Position numbers and translations under genes: made by a program | NCBI GenBank assembly: GCA_022822525.1 | Contig: JAJEBN010000022.1 | Location: 1 to 51,057 of the forward strand | Direction of reading: 5' to 3' | Length of the DNA stretch: 51,057 nt | Source of the DNA: Acidimicrobiia bacterium | GTDB taxonomy: Bacteria > Actinomycetota > Acidimicrobiia > Acidimicrobiales > Poriferisodalaceae | The notes under the pieces: model-generated | What the model was told of the DNA's origin: nothing | Database searches by the model: none | Seen by the model: the letters and a program-made list of their open reading frames with translations, nothing else | Part shown: piece by piece, positions 33,810 to 42,419 of the stretch | How the letters are laid out: every line of letters begins with the position of its first letter | Numbering within the stretch: the stretch's first letter is position 1

Positions 33810-34202
33810 GTGCCCGTACCGCTGACGCAAACCACCGGCCGCCGCAAGCGAGCCGTCGCCCGGGTGAGATTCCGGCCTGGCAGCGGCAACATCGCAGTGA
33901 ACGGCCGCCCCTTCGACGAGTACTTCACCTCCTCGGTGCACCGCACGAACATCACCGAGCCGCTGCGGCTGACCGAGACGTCTGAGACCTACGACGTGGA
34001 TGCGACGGTCGACGGCGGCGGCGTGGCCGGACAGGCGGGCGCGATCCGGCTGGGCATCGCCAGGTCATTGCTGGTGCTCGACCCCGAGATGCGACCGACG
34101 CTGAAATCGGCCGGGTTGCTGCAACGCGACGCCCGGATCAAGGAATCCAAGAAGTACGGGCTGAAGAAGGCCCGCAAGGCGCCGCAGTACTCCAAGCGCT
34201 AG
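33810..34202 (+). CDS. rpsI: 30S ribosomal protein S9
   Basis: 130 residues from GTG 33810 after [26 protein letters not shown] and the basic [12 protein letters not shown] tail, whose last Arg contacts the P-site tRNA anticodon stem, are present. It pairs with rplM and precedes glmM, an order common in actinobacteria. Confidence 0.96.
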   Translation: MPVPLTQTTGRRKRAVARVRFRPGSGNIAVNGRPFDEYFTSSVHRTNITEPLRLTETSETYDVDATVDGGGVAGQAGAIRLGIARSLLVLDPEMRPTLKSAGLLQRDARIKESKKYGLKKARKAPQYSKR

Positions 34203-34272
34203 CGGCCCGCCCGGTCCTCATCGCCGGTTCCGAGACGCCGGCGCTCAGGTGCAGACTCGGCAACGAAGTGTG

Positions 34273-35715
34273 ATGGAACTCAGTTTCGGCACCGACGGCA
34301 TCCGGGGACGGGCATTCGACGAGATCGACGAGGTCGTCGCGCACGCGCTCGGGCGCGCGGCAAACCGGGCGCTGATTGGGCGCAGCGGCCCGGCGCGCTG
34401 GGCAGTCGGCCGCGACACACGCGAATCGGGTCCCGCGCTGGCGCGAGCGCTCGCTGCCGGGCTGCGCGCGACCGGCGCCGAAGTCATCGACCTCGGCGTC
34501 GTGCCCACGCCGGTGGTGGCGTTCGCGGCCCAGCACCTCGGCGCGGCTGGAGCGGTCGTCTCGGCGTCCCACAATCTGTGGCATGACAACGGCGTCAAGC
34601 TGTTCGCCGCGGGCGGCACCAAGCTCAGCGATGCCGAGCAGGCTGCTGTTGCGCTGTGCCTCGGCGATCTGGGGCTGACGCACGGCGACCGACCGTCGGC
34701 GGCCGAGATCGCACGCCGACCCGACGTCGGTCTCGCCATCGACGCCGCGACCGGTCCCGCAGGAAGACCTGGAGCTGGCCGCGTCGGCGGCACGGCGGTG
34801 ACACCGACCGAGTTGGGGCGTGTGCTGGCGGCCTACGAGGCGTCGTTGCGCGATGCCGTCGGGGGGCGCACCCTCGACGGGCTCCGACTCGTCGTCGACG
34901 GCGCGAATGGGGCGAGTGCGCTCGGGGCGGCTGGGCTGCTGGGGCGGCTCGGCGCCGAGGTCACCGCGTTGTTCTGCGAACCCGACGGCCGCAACATCAA
35001 CGACGGCTGCGGTTCGGTCCATCCGGCGGCGCTGCAGGCCGCAGTGGTCGATCAGGGCGCCGACCTGGGGTTGGCCTTCGACGGCGACGGCGACCGGATG
35101 ATCGGGGTGGACAGCGACGGCGGTCTCATCGACGGCGATCGCCAGATGGCGCTGTTCGCAACAGATCTCGCCGAGCGAGGTCTGCTGGTGGGCAACACGC
35201 TCGTCGTCACCGTGATGTCCAACCTGGGGCTGCGCCGGGCGATGGCTGCGGCGGGAATCAACCTGGCAGAGACTGCGGTCGGGGACCGGTCGGTGCTCGA
35301 GGCGATGGACGCCGGCGGCTACAGCCTCGGCGGCGAGCAGTCAGGTCACCTGATCTTCCGCCGCGAGGCCACGACCGGTGACGGTCTGCGCAGTGCCGTG
35401 CACCTCGCCGACCTGGTGGCTCGCAGCCGCGCCGCTGTGCCTGATGGTTCGGCGCTTACGAGCGCCGAACTGGCCCGGGCGGCGATGCAGGAGGCTCCGC
35501 AGGTGCTCCTCGGCGTGCCCGCAGGGTCGGCAACGCTCGATGAGCACACGCGGGCGGCGATCGACGAGCTGGCGGCGAATGCGGGCCCTGATGTGCGCGT
35601 GCTCGTGCGGCCGAGCGGCACCGAGCCGGTCATCCGGGTGATGGTCGAAGCCGCCACAGAGCGCGACGCGACGACCCTCGCGGGCCGCCTCGTCGCGCTG
35701 CTGAAGCGCGGCTAG
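34273..35715 (+). CDS. glmM: Phosphoglucosamine mutase
   Basis: 480 residues from ATG 34273; GTG 34249 is in frame but less likely. It converts glucosamine-6-phosphate to glucosamine-1-phosphate for peptidoglycan. The phosphoserine loop VSASHN puts the active Ser at 99. The metal loop DGDGDRM, the sugar loop GEQSGH and the phosphate-binding RPSGTEPVIRVMVE are all present. It supplies the product after GlmS, whose gene follows across a divergent dioxygenase gene. Confidence 0.95.
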   Translation: MELSFGTDGIRGRAFDEIDEVVAHALGRAANRALIGRSGPARWAVGRDTRESGPALARALAAGLRATGAEVIDLGVVPTPVVAFAAQHLGAAGAVVSASHNLWHDNGVKLFAAGGTKLSDAEQAAVALCLGDLGLTHGDRPSAAEIARRPDVGLAIDAATGPAGRPGAGRVGGTAVTPTELGRVLAAYEASLRDAVGGRTLDGLRLVVDGANGASALGAAGLLGRLGAEVTALFCEPDGRNINDGCGSVHPAALQAAVVDQGADLGLAFDGDGDRMIGVDSDGGLIDGDRQMALFATDLAERGLLVGNTLVVTVMSNLGLRRAMAAAGINLAETAVGDRSVLEAMDAGGYSLGGEQSGHLIFRREATTGDGLRSAVHLADLVARSRAAVPDGSALTSAELARAAMQEAPQVLLGVPAGSATLDEHTRAAIDELAANAGPDVRVLVRPSGTEPVIRVMVEAATERDATTLAGRLVALLKRG

Positions 35716-35733
35716 CGCCGCTGGATGATCTGA

Positions 35734-35749
35734 CGCGGCGAGCGCCGCG
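35734..35749. terminator. Candidate stem-loop between convergent glmM and the dioxygenase
   Basis: CGCGGC at 35734-35739 and GCCGCG at 35744-35749 form a 6-bp stem with a GAGC loop, positioned between two converging genes. No T-run is seen on either strand. Confidence 0.35.
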
Positions 35750-35763
35750 CGCAATCAGGTCAA

Positions 35764-36687
35764 TCAGGTGTAGACGTTCAGGAACGCCTCGTTGAGCCGG
35801 CGGTCGACGTAGAACACGCCCTTGCCGAGCTGCTCGGCATCCCACGTGCGCTGGGGCACATCGGGGTAGTGGATGTAGCCACCCGAGAACACCTCATTGC
35901 GGTTGCCCGACGGATCCCAGAAGTAGATCGTCTGGCCCCGGGTGATGCCGTGGCGGGTCGGGCCGATGTCGACAGGGATGTCGTAGCGGCTCATGACGTC
36001 ACCGGCATGGGCGACGTCGTTCCAGCTCTCGAGGAAGAACGACACGTGATGGAAGATGGCCGGATCCTCGGCCGCCACAAACGCCACGTCGTGGGCCTTG
36101 TTGGCGCATGTGAGGAACGGCGCGACGTACGACCCGTCCGGCGCCTTGACGACCTCGGAGACCTCGAAGTCGAGCACCTCGGTGAACAGCTCGACCGTCT
36201 CGGCGATGTTCGGCCCGTACAGCAGGCAGTGATCCATGCGGGTGGCCCGCATGCCGCGGGGCTCCTCGTCCCACACGTCGGGGTTGTGCGTCGGCGGCGT
36301 CTTGTCGGCGATCGCCATCTCCGAATAGAGGTGGATGGTGTGACCGGCGGGGATCTGGAAGCTGACCACGCGGCCCAGGCCGGGCTGCGACCCCGGTTCG
36401 AGATGGTCGACCTGCACCCCGTGGTTGTACAGCCGGTCGGTGAGCTCGGTCAGGTCGTCGTCGTTGCGCACCTTGAAGCCCATGAAGTCCATGCCGGGCT
36501 CGTCGGCGGGCCGCAGGATCACGCTGTGATGGTCGAACTCGTCGTAGGCCTTGAAGTAGACGCGCCCGTCGTCGCCGGTGCCGACAACCGACAACCCGAC
36601 CCGGTCGCGGTAGTGGACGATCGAACCTTCCATGTCGGTGGAGCGGATCTGCACATAGCCAGCTCGCATGACTCCCGTGATTGCCAT
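35764..36687 (-). CDS. Extradiol (type I) ring-cleavage dioxygenase, catechol 2,3-dioxygenase-like
   Basis: 307 residues, the size of XylE-type enzymes. Two vicinal-oxygen-chelate domains are visible; the C-terminal one carries the iron ligands: His153 in RMDHCLL, the His of FHHVSFFLES near 216, and Glu of GNRNEVFSGGY near 265. Tyr in the same loop is a conserved acid-base residue. It opens catechol-type rings next to the hydroxyl pair; the true substrate is unknown. It interrupts the glmM-glmS neighbourhood on the opposite strand and is preceded by a CRP-like palindrome, so it is probably a transferred catabolic gene with its own control. Confidence 0.88.
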   Translation of the reverse strand: MAITGVMRAGYVQIRSTDMEGSIVHYRDRVGLSVVGTGDDGRVYFKAYDEFDHHSVILRPADEPGMDFMGFKVRNDDDLTELTDRLYNHGVQVDHLEPGSQPGLGRVVSFQIPAGHTIHLYSEMAIADKTPPTHNPDVWDEEPRGMRATRMDHCLLYGPNIAETVELFTEVLDFEVSEVVKAPDGSYVAPFLTCANKAHDVAFVAAEDPAIFHHVSFFLESWNDVAHAGDVMSRYDIPVDIGPTRHGITRGQTIYFWDPSGNRNEVFSGGYIHYPDVPQRTWDAEQLGKGVFYVDRRLNEAFLNVYT

Positions 36688-36703
36688 GGCGGTACCCCCA
36701 ATT

Positions 36704-36719
36704 TGTGAGCAGGTTCACA
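36704..36719. promoter_or_regulatory. CRP/FNR-family operator (TGTGA-N6-TCACA)
   Basis: A perfect TGTGA-N6-TCACA palindrome in the divergent region, with AT-rich flanks (ATT and TAT). It lies 17-32 bp upstream of the dioxygenase ATG and about 85 bp from the glmS start. The sequence is the consensus for CRP-type regulators, including actinobacterial GlxR. Being so near the dioxygenase start, it would overlap its promoter or transcription start and therefore most likely represses it; the effect on glmS is open. Confidence 0.6.
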
Positions 36720-36789
36720 TATCTAATCACGCAGCCCGAACACCCGCCGCCGGTGCCCGACCTGAGCCAGATGGCCGCTGGGTGCTCGG

Positions 36790-36795
36790 TACCCT
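36790..36795 (+). promoter_or_regulatory. -10 element implying a leaderless glmS mRNA
   Basis: TACCCT, preceded by G, ends 7 nt before the glmS GTG at 36803, so transcription would begin at the start codon. No ribosome site lies there. The same GTACCCT sequence occurs before guaA at 48860-48866. Confidence 0.45.
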
Positions 36796-36802
36796 CGCTG
36801 GT

Positions 36803-39800
36803 GTGTGCGGGATCGTGGCCGTCGTCGGCCGTCGCGACGACAGCGAGGCGTTGCAGGCAGCGGAGGTCGTCCCGCTCCTGCATGACGCCACGGCCCTGCT
36901 TGCTGATGCGCTGACCGGCGGTCGGTCCGAAGCCGGGGGCGACCGCTCCTTCATCGACCTGCTCGAGACCGCCGCGGAATCGTTGCGGCGGGCCGACGAA
37001 TCGCTGCGATCGCTGCCGGGTGTCCGGCTGCTGGTCTCCGATGCCAAGTGCGTGCTCGACATCGAAGCTGCGCTGGGGGCGGTGGATGCCCGCATCGCCG
37101 ACGTCGACCGCCTGGTCGAGTCAGGGGAGGCGCCGAACGTCTCGCGCGGCCACAACGACGCTGCGGAAGCTGCCGACGCTGATGCTGTCGAGAGCCAGTT
37201 CGAACGCATCAACGCCGGACTGGGGGAGCTGAAGGACCATGCCTTCGCCTTGCGGCGTGATCGCCTGCGGATGGCCCGCCAGATTGCCGATCTGTGGGGC
37301 GGCACGCCGCCGCCGACGGCAGTGCAGGGCCTCTGGTCGATCGAGGTCGCCCTGTCTGCACTCGACCGGCTGGAGGTTCGAGGGCGCGACTCGGCGGGTC
37401 TGCAGGTGTTCGTGCGCGGCGCACGGCTGGAGCCCGGCGCCTCCGGGGCCACAGCCGGCTCGCAGCCTGGACGGTTGAGCGACCCGCTCTTCGGTGCCGG
37501 CGCAGTCCGCGATACCCCGAACGGGCTGGCATTCGTCTACAAGACCGCATCGGAGATCGGCGAGCTGGGCGACAACACGGCTGCCCTGCGAGCGCAGATC
37601 AGCGACGACGGCCTGCTGCGCTGGGCGCTGAGCGCCGACGGCGCCGAAGCCGTGGTGCTGGCGCACACCCGCTGGGCCAGCGTCGGCATCGTGTCGGTGC
37701 CCAACACCCATCCGCTCGACGCCTGGGCTCCCCGCAGCGGCGGCATGGCCCACGTCGCTGGGTCTGATGGCGGCGACATGGCCCGGGTCGCTGGGTCTGA
37801 TGGCGGCGACATGGCCCGGGTCGCTGGGTCTGATGGCGGCGACATGGCCCACGTCGCCGCTGTGCTCAATGGGGACGTCGACAACTACGCGGACCTGATC
37901 GCCCAGCGTCGCCTGCAGGTCCCGCCCGAGATCACCACCGATGCCCGGGTCATCCCCACGATGCTCCTCCGATCGCTGGCGCTGTCGAATGAGCCGGGCG
38001 TCACCCCCGCCGAGCGGCTGGGGCGCGCATTCGTCGACGCAGCCAGCGGCTTCGAAGGCTCAGTGGCCATCGCAGCGCATGCCGCCGAAGTGCCCGATGT
38101 GGTGGCGCTGGCGCTGCGGGGGAGCGGTCAGGCGCTGTACGTGGGTTCGGCGGGCCCGTCCTATGTCGTCGCCAGCGAGCCGTACGGGCTCGTCGAGGAA
38201 TGCCGTGCCTATGTGCGTCTCGACGGCGAGACGCCGTCGGACCCGGCGAATCCTGTCGGCAGTCGCGGCCAGATCATGCTGGTCGACACGCCCGACGGGC
38301 CGTCGGCCGAGCTCACCGCATTGCGCCGCTTCTCCTATGACGGCACCGAGCTGCCCGTCGAAACCGGCGACATCGTCACGGCCGAGGTCACCACCCGCGA
38401 CATCGACCGCGGCGACAACCCCCATTTCCTGCTCAAAGAAATCCGCGAAGCGCCGAGATCGTTCCGGGCCACATTGCGTGGCCGCATAGACACGGCCACA
38501 TTGCGTGGCCGCATAGATACAGCCACAGCCGGGCTCCGTGCCCGGCTCGGGCCCGAGATCCTGCCGACCGACGTGCGGGCCCGACTGGGCGACGGCGCCA
38601 TCAGGCGCATCGTCGCCATCGGCCAGGGCACCGCGGCAACGGCAGCATCGTCGCTTCCGCACTTCTGCGAGACGCTGCTCGAACCCTCCCAGGATCAGCG
38701 CAGCCTCGAAACGGTGGCATCGCTGGCCACCGAGTTCAGCGGCTTCGGCCTGCGCTCGGACCTGTCCGACACGCTTGTCGTCGCGGTCAGCCAGTCCGGC
38801 ACCACGACCGACACCAACCGCACCGTCGACCTCGCGCGGGCTCGCGGCGCATCGGTGATCGCCATCGTCAACCGGCGCGGCAGCGACCTCACCGACCGGG
38901 CCGACGGCGTGCTCTACACGTCCGACGGACGTGACGTGGAGATGTCGGTGGCCTCCACCAAGGCGTTCTATGCCCAGGTCGCGGCCTGCGCACTGCTGGC
39001 TGCGGCCATCGCCGCCGAGGTCCGGCCAGGCGACGCTCGCACCGCACGCGCCACCAGCGAACTGCTCGCAGCGCTCGGCGACATGCCGGCGGCGCTCGAA
39101 GCAGTCCTGGCCACCCACGACGAGATTGCTCGCATCGCTCGGCGCCACGTGGGCTCGCACCGCCACTGGGCGGTCGTGGGCAACGGTGCGAACCGCATCG
39201 CCTCACGCGAGATTCGCATCAAGCTCTCCGAGATCTGCTATCACGCCGTCGCCGAGGACGGCACCGAGGACAAGAAGCACATCGACCTCTCGTGCGAGCC
39301 GCTCATCTGGGTGTGCGCCACGGGACTGCGGGGCTCGGTCGCCGACGATGCAGCCAAGGAAGTGGCGATCTATCGGGCGCACCGGGCCACGCCGATCGTG
39401 GTGACCTCCGCGGGCACGGGCCGATTCGACGCGGCCGCGGACCTGCTGGAGGTGCCCGCCGTCCATCCCGCGGTGGACTTCGTGCTGGCAACCGCCGCGG
39501 GCCACCTGTACGGCTACGAGGCCGCGCTCGCCATCGACGCGCTTGCCGATCCGCTGCACGAGATGCGCGCCGAGACCGAGGCACTGCTCGCTGCTCAGGG
39601 CAGCGACGAGAATCTGCTCGCTGCTGCGCGCAGCGACGGGACGATGCTCGCTGCTGCCCGCAGCGACGGGGATCAGCTCGGCGTGCTGGCAGAGCGGCTC
39701 GGTCCGGCCGCCAACCGATTCCGCGACGGCGTCCGAGCCGGCAACTACGACGGGCACCTGCGGGCGGGTACCGCCGCTCGCCTCGGCGCGGTGCTGCGTT

Positions 39801-40588
39801 ACGCGGCCGGGCTGGCGCCGCTCGAGATGTACCAGCTCGACCTCGGCAAGGTCGGCCGGCCGTCGGTGGTCATCGACGATTTCACCGACGCGCTCAACAT
39901 CGCGATCGACGAGCTCACCCGACCCATCGACACCATCAAGCACCAGGCCAAGACCGTCACCGTGGGCACGTCGCGGGCCGACGAGACGCTGCTGGGCTCG
40001 ATGCTCGTGACCGCAGCGCTCGACGCGGGGACACCACGCGACCAGCTCTCCTACGCCGCGCTGCGCACGCTGGCCGCGCTCGATCTCGCCGTGGCCGAGG
40101 TGACCGGCTGGTCTCGCTACCGCATCGAGGGTGACGTGACCTCCGCCAGCAGTCCCGCAGCCACCATCTGGCTGACCGACCGTGGCGGCTCAGCGCTGGG
40201 CGTCGAATCACGCACTGTGGCCAACCCGCAGCTGCGCGGCACCAAGCACCGGGCGGCGTACGAGCGCGAGGTCACCGTGGCCCGCGGCAGCGACGGCCGG
40301 ACGGTGCTGCACATTCCCGAGACCAAGGACGGCACCGCCACCGGGCTCACCCTGCTGCACTGCCGCTTCACCGAGCGGCTGGCTGCGCCGGCGATGCGTT
40401 CGGTGATGATGGGCTACCGCGGCCGTTACGGCGCGCTTGCCGACGCGGTCACCGAGACGCTTCCGTGGTTCCGGGACGACCTGCTGGGCACGATCGACGT
40501 GTTCGATCTGCTGACCCGCCCGGTGTACGTGCTGGCAGAGCACTGGCTGGGGCAGGCGGCGGGCACACCCGGCGAGCAGGGGCCGTAG
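36803..40588 (+). CDS. glmS: Giant glutamine-fructose-6-phosphate aminotransferase (GlmS-like)
   Basis: 1261 residues from GTG 36803, about twice the usual 610. Removal of Met exposes the nucleophile Cys2 (CGIVAVVGRRD). The Ntn glutaminase domain is then split: an insertion of about 165 residues, largely helical and perhaps coiled-coil, precedes GRDSAG near 196; HTRWAS is at 288-293; a 33-bp repeat region follows before LNGDVDNY at 355-362. The SIS1 sugar-phosphate site is normal (SQSGTTTDTN from Ser663, STKAF), as is SIS2 (KLSEICYHAVAEDG, KKHIDL). A 300-residue C-terminal extension ends the protein. It makes glucosamine-6-phosphate; the context between glmM and acpS-nnr-alr supports a role in wall precursors. 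Confidence 0.85.
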   Translation: MCGIVAVVGRRDDSEALQAAEVVPLLHDATALLADALTGGRSEAGGDRSFIDLLETAAESLRRADESLRSLPGVRLLVSDAKCVLDIEAALGAVDARIADVDRLVESGEAPNVSRGHNDAAEAADADAVESQFERINAGLGELKDHAFALRRDRLRMARQIADLWGGTPPPTAVQGLWSIEVALSALDRLEVRGRDSAGLQVFVRGARLEPGASGATAGSQPGRLSDPLFGAGAVRDTPNGLAFVYKTASEIGELGDNTAALRAQISDDGLLRWALSADGAEAVVLAHTRWASVGIVSVPNTHPLDAWAPRSGGMAHVAGSDGGDMARVAGSDGGDMARVAGSDGGDMAHVAAVLNGDVDNYADLIAQRRLQVPPEITTDARVIPTMLLRSLALSNEPGVTPAERLGRAFVDAASGFEGSVAIAAHAAEVPDVVALALRGSGQALYVGSAGPSYVVASEPYGLVEECRAYVRLDGETPSDPANPVGSRGQIMLVDTPDGPSAELTALRRFSYDGTELPVETGDIVTAEVTTRDIDRGDNPHFLLKEIREAPRSFRATLRGRIDTATLRGRIDTATAGLRARLGPEILPTDVRARLGDGAIRRIVAIGQGTAATAASSLPHFCETLLEPSQDQRSLETVASLATEFSGFGLRSDLSDTLVVAVSQSGTTTDTNRTVDLARARGASVIAIVNRRGSDLTDRADGVLYTSDGRDVEMSVASTKAFYAQVAACALLAAAIAAEVRPGDARTARATSELLAALGDMPAALEAVLATHDEIARIARRHVGSHRHWAVVGNGANRIASREIRIKLSEICYHAVAEDGTEDKKHIDLSCEPLIWVCATGLRGSVADDAAKEVAIYRAHRATPIVVTSAGTGRFDAAADLLEVPAVHPAVDFVLATAAGHLYGYEAALAIDALADPLHEMRAETEALLAAQGSDENLLAAARSDGTMLAAARSDGDQLGVLAERLGPAANRFRDGVRAGNYDGHLRAGTAARLGAVLRYAAGLAPLEMYQLDLGKVGRPSVVIDDFTDALNIAIDELTRPIDTIKHQAKTVTVGTSRADETLLGSMLVTAALDAGTPRDQLSYAALRTLAALDLAVAEVTGWSRYRIEGDVTSASSPAATIWLTDRGGSALGVESRTVANPQLRGTKHRAAYEREVTVARGSDGRTVLHIPETKDGTATGLTLLHCRFTERLAAPAMRSVMMGYRGRYGALADAVTETLPWFRDDLLGTIDVFDLLTRPVYVLAEHWLGQAAGTPGEQGP
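37745..37857 (+). repeat. 33-bp in-frame tandem repeat in the glmS glutaminase domain
   Basis: Units start at 37745, 37778 and 37811, with a partial fourth at 37844. Each encodes an 11-residue MA(R/H)VAGSDGGD. The first and last copies encode His at the third position (MAH) and the inner two Arg, the pattern expected from internal expansion. The array lies exactly between the NTHPL and LNGDVDNY parts of the conserved domain. Confidence 0.95.
38467..38520 (+). repeat. 27-bp in-frame tandem repeat with inverted symmetry in glmS
   Basis: Two copies (period 27) encode ATLRGRIDT twice, just after the HFLLKEI motif where GlmS proteins have a single (T/A)LRGR. Each copy contains the dyad GGCCACATTGCGTGGCC, at 38467-38483 and 38494-38510, a 6-bp stem with a 5-nt loop. 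Confidence 0.9.
39584..39673 (+). repeat. 30-bp in-frame tandem repeat after the glmS SIS2 domain
   Basis: Three units starting at 39584, 39614 and 39644 encode about 10 residues each: LLAAQGSDEN, LLAAARSDGT, MLAAARSDGD. The array lies at the border between the SIS2 domain and the C-terminal extension and is probably a flexible or helical linker. Confidence 0.92.
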
Positions 40589-40592
40589 CCGG

Positions 40593-40961
40593 GTGAGCAC
40601 CGCGATCGGGCTCGACATGGTGGACGTTCGCCGCTTCGCCGCCGTGCTCGCACGGCGCGCCGGCATGCGCCGGCGCCTGTTCACCGAAGGGGAGCTGTCG
40701 TACGCGATGGCCACGGTCGACCCCGACACCCGCCTCGCTGCCCGGTTCGCAGCCAAGGAAGCAGTGATGAAGGTGCTCGGCGTCGGGCTGGGCGCGTGCA
40801 AGTTCCGCGACATCGAGGTCATCCGCCATGCCAGCGGGCGCCCGGAGCTGGTGCTGCGCGGTCTCGCCGCCGAGCGAGCGCACGCAGCCGGTCTGGCCGA
40901 CTGGCAGGTATCGCTGAGCCACACCGACTCGGTGGCAGCCGCCATGGTGCTGGCGCAATAG
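40593..40961 (+). CDS. acpS: Holo-[acyl-carrier-protein] synthase
   Basis: 122 residues from GTG 40593, 4 nt after the glmS stop. It transfers the phosphopantetheine arm from CoA to ACP. The magnesium ligands Asp8 (GLDMVDV) and Glu56 (RFAAKEAVMKVLG) are in the standard motifs, as is VSLSHTDSVAAA near the end. It is followed by nnr, a pairing common in bacteria. Confidence 0.95.
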   Translation: MSTAIGLDMVDVRRFAAVLARRAGMRRRLFTEGELSYAMATVDPDTRLAARFAAKEAVMKVLGVGLGACKFRDIEVIRHASGRPELVLRGLAAERAHAAGLADWQVSLSHTDSVAAAMVLAQ

Positions 40962-40976
40962 GCCCGGAGCGACGCG

Positions 40977-42419
40977 GTGCTGCCGATCGTGACGCCGGCG
41001 GAGATGGCAGAGATCGACGCTGCGGCGCCCGAGGGCACCGATGTGCTGATTGCCCGTGCCGGTGCCGAGGTGGCGATTGCGGCCCGCCGGATGATGGGCG
41101 GAACCTACGGGCGCCGGGTGCTGGTGGCCGCGGGCAAGGGCCACAACGGTGCAGACGGGCGGGTCGCTGCGGGGGTGCTGCAGCGGTGGGGTGTCCGCTG
41201 CGGGGTCACGACGCCCGCCGAGGCACTGGATCTCGTCGCTTCGGGGGCCGCGGGCGGTTCGCGCCGCTTCGATCTGGTGATCGATGCCGCGTACGGCACG
41301 GGCTTGCGCGGGTCGTGGGGCGCGGATCAGCCGCCCGCCGTGCCGGTGCTGGCCGTCGACATCCCGTCGGGCATCGACGCGCTCACCGGCGAGGATCACG
41401 GCTGCTGGCCCGCGGCTGGGACCGTCACATTCGGCGCGCTGAAGCCCGGGCTGCTGCTGCACCCCGGCGCTGCCGCCGCCGGCGAGGTGCACCTCGCGCC
41501 GATCGGCCTCGATGCCAGTGCTGCTGGGTCGTGGCTGGTCACCGACGCCGACGCCGACGCTGCATTGGCCGGCCCGCAACCGGCAGCGCACAAGTGGCGC
41601 CGCTCGGTACGGGTGATTGCCGGATCGCCCCAGATGCGCGGCGCCGGCGCGCTGGTGTGCGCGGCAGCGCAGCAGGCGGGCGCGGGCATGGTCGTCATCA
41701 GCTCGCCGGGCGTGCGTGCCGGCGACATCGCCCGGCCCACCGAGGCGGTGGCTCGCGATCTTCCGCCGGGCTCCTGGGCAGAGCCGGCGCTGGAGGGCAT
41801 CGAGCGCTTCGATGCGGCAGTCATCGGCCCGGGCGTCGGCACCGATCCCGCGACATCGGCCCAGGTGGCCCGCTTCATCGCCGAGTGCCCGCTGCCGCTG
41901 GTGGTCGACGCAGACGCCGTCACCGCTGTCGCGGCGCATCCCGAGTGCTTGCAGCGACGGGCGCCGTTGACCGTGCTCACGCCGCACGATGGCGAGTTCG
42001 CCACGCTCACCGGCGCGCGGCCTGCTGCTGACCGGTTCGACGCTGTCCGGCGCGCCGCCGCCTCGCTCGACGTCTTCGTGCTGCTGAAGGGACCGGCAAC
42101 CTTGATCGCCACCCCGCCATGCCCGCCGGCGCCACCGAGGGTGCTCGCGGTCACCTCAGGCACCGCACGACTGGCAACTGCGGGCTCGGGCGATGTGCTG
42201 TCGGGTGTCATCGCGGCGGTGCTGTCGGGCGGTCACCACTCGCACTACGCCTCGGCGCAGATTGCGGCAGCAGCCCACTGGCACGGCCGCACCGCCGGCG
42301 TCGGATCGCCGGCGTCCCAGCCGGCCACGCTCCCGCTGGTAGCCACTGCCCAGGTCGCAGCGCTCCCGGCGGCCCGCGCCGCGCTCCGCGGGCCCCGGTC
42401 GGAACCAGGGCAGCCATGA
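40977..42419 (+). CDS. nnr: Bifunctional NAD(P)H-hydrate epimerase / ADP-dependent dehydratase
   Basis: 480 residues from GTG 40977. It repairs damaged NADHX and NADPHX. The N-terminal epimerase domain (to about 200) shows GKGHNGADGR and the catalytic Asp in LVIDAAYGTGLRG. The C-terminal ribokinase-like dehydratase domain shows GPGVGTDP, VVDADAVTA, LTPHDGEFATLTG and the ATAGSGDVLSGVIAA loop. The N-terminal epimerase domain is somewhat short at its start. ATGA overlap with alr. Confidence 0.92.
   Translation: MLPIVTPAEMAEIDAAAPEGTDVLIARAGAEVAIAARRMMGGTYGRRVLVAAGKGHNGADGRVAAGVLQRWGVRCGVTTPAEALDLVASGAAGGSRRFDLVIDAAYGTGLRGSWGADQPPAVPVLAVDIPSGIDALTGEDHGCWPAAGTVTFGALKPGLLLHPGAAAAGEVHLAPIGLDASAAGSWLVTDADADAALAGPQPAAHKWRRSVRVIAGSPQMRGAGALVCAAAQQAGAGMVVISSPGVRAGDIARPTEAVARDLPPGSWAEPALEGIERFDAAVIGPGVGTDPATSAQVARFIAECPLPLVVDADAVTAVAAHPECLQRRAPLTVLTPHDGEFATLTGARPAADRFDAVRRAAASLDVFVLLKGPATLIATPPCPPAPPRVLAVTSGTARLATAGSGDVLSGVIAAVLSGGHHSHYASAQIAAAAHWHGRTAGVGSPASQPATLPLVATAQVAALPAARAALRGPRSEPGQP

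Noticed and set aside
31371..33941. Open frame of 856 codons on the minus strand
   Set aside because: Antisense to the amidohydrolase and rplM; low-complexity His/Gly/Val-rich translation without domains.
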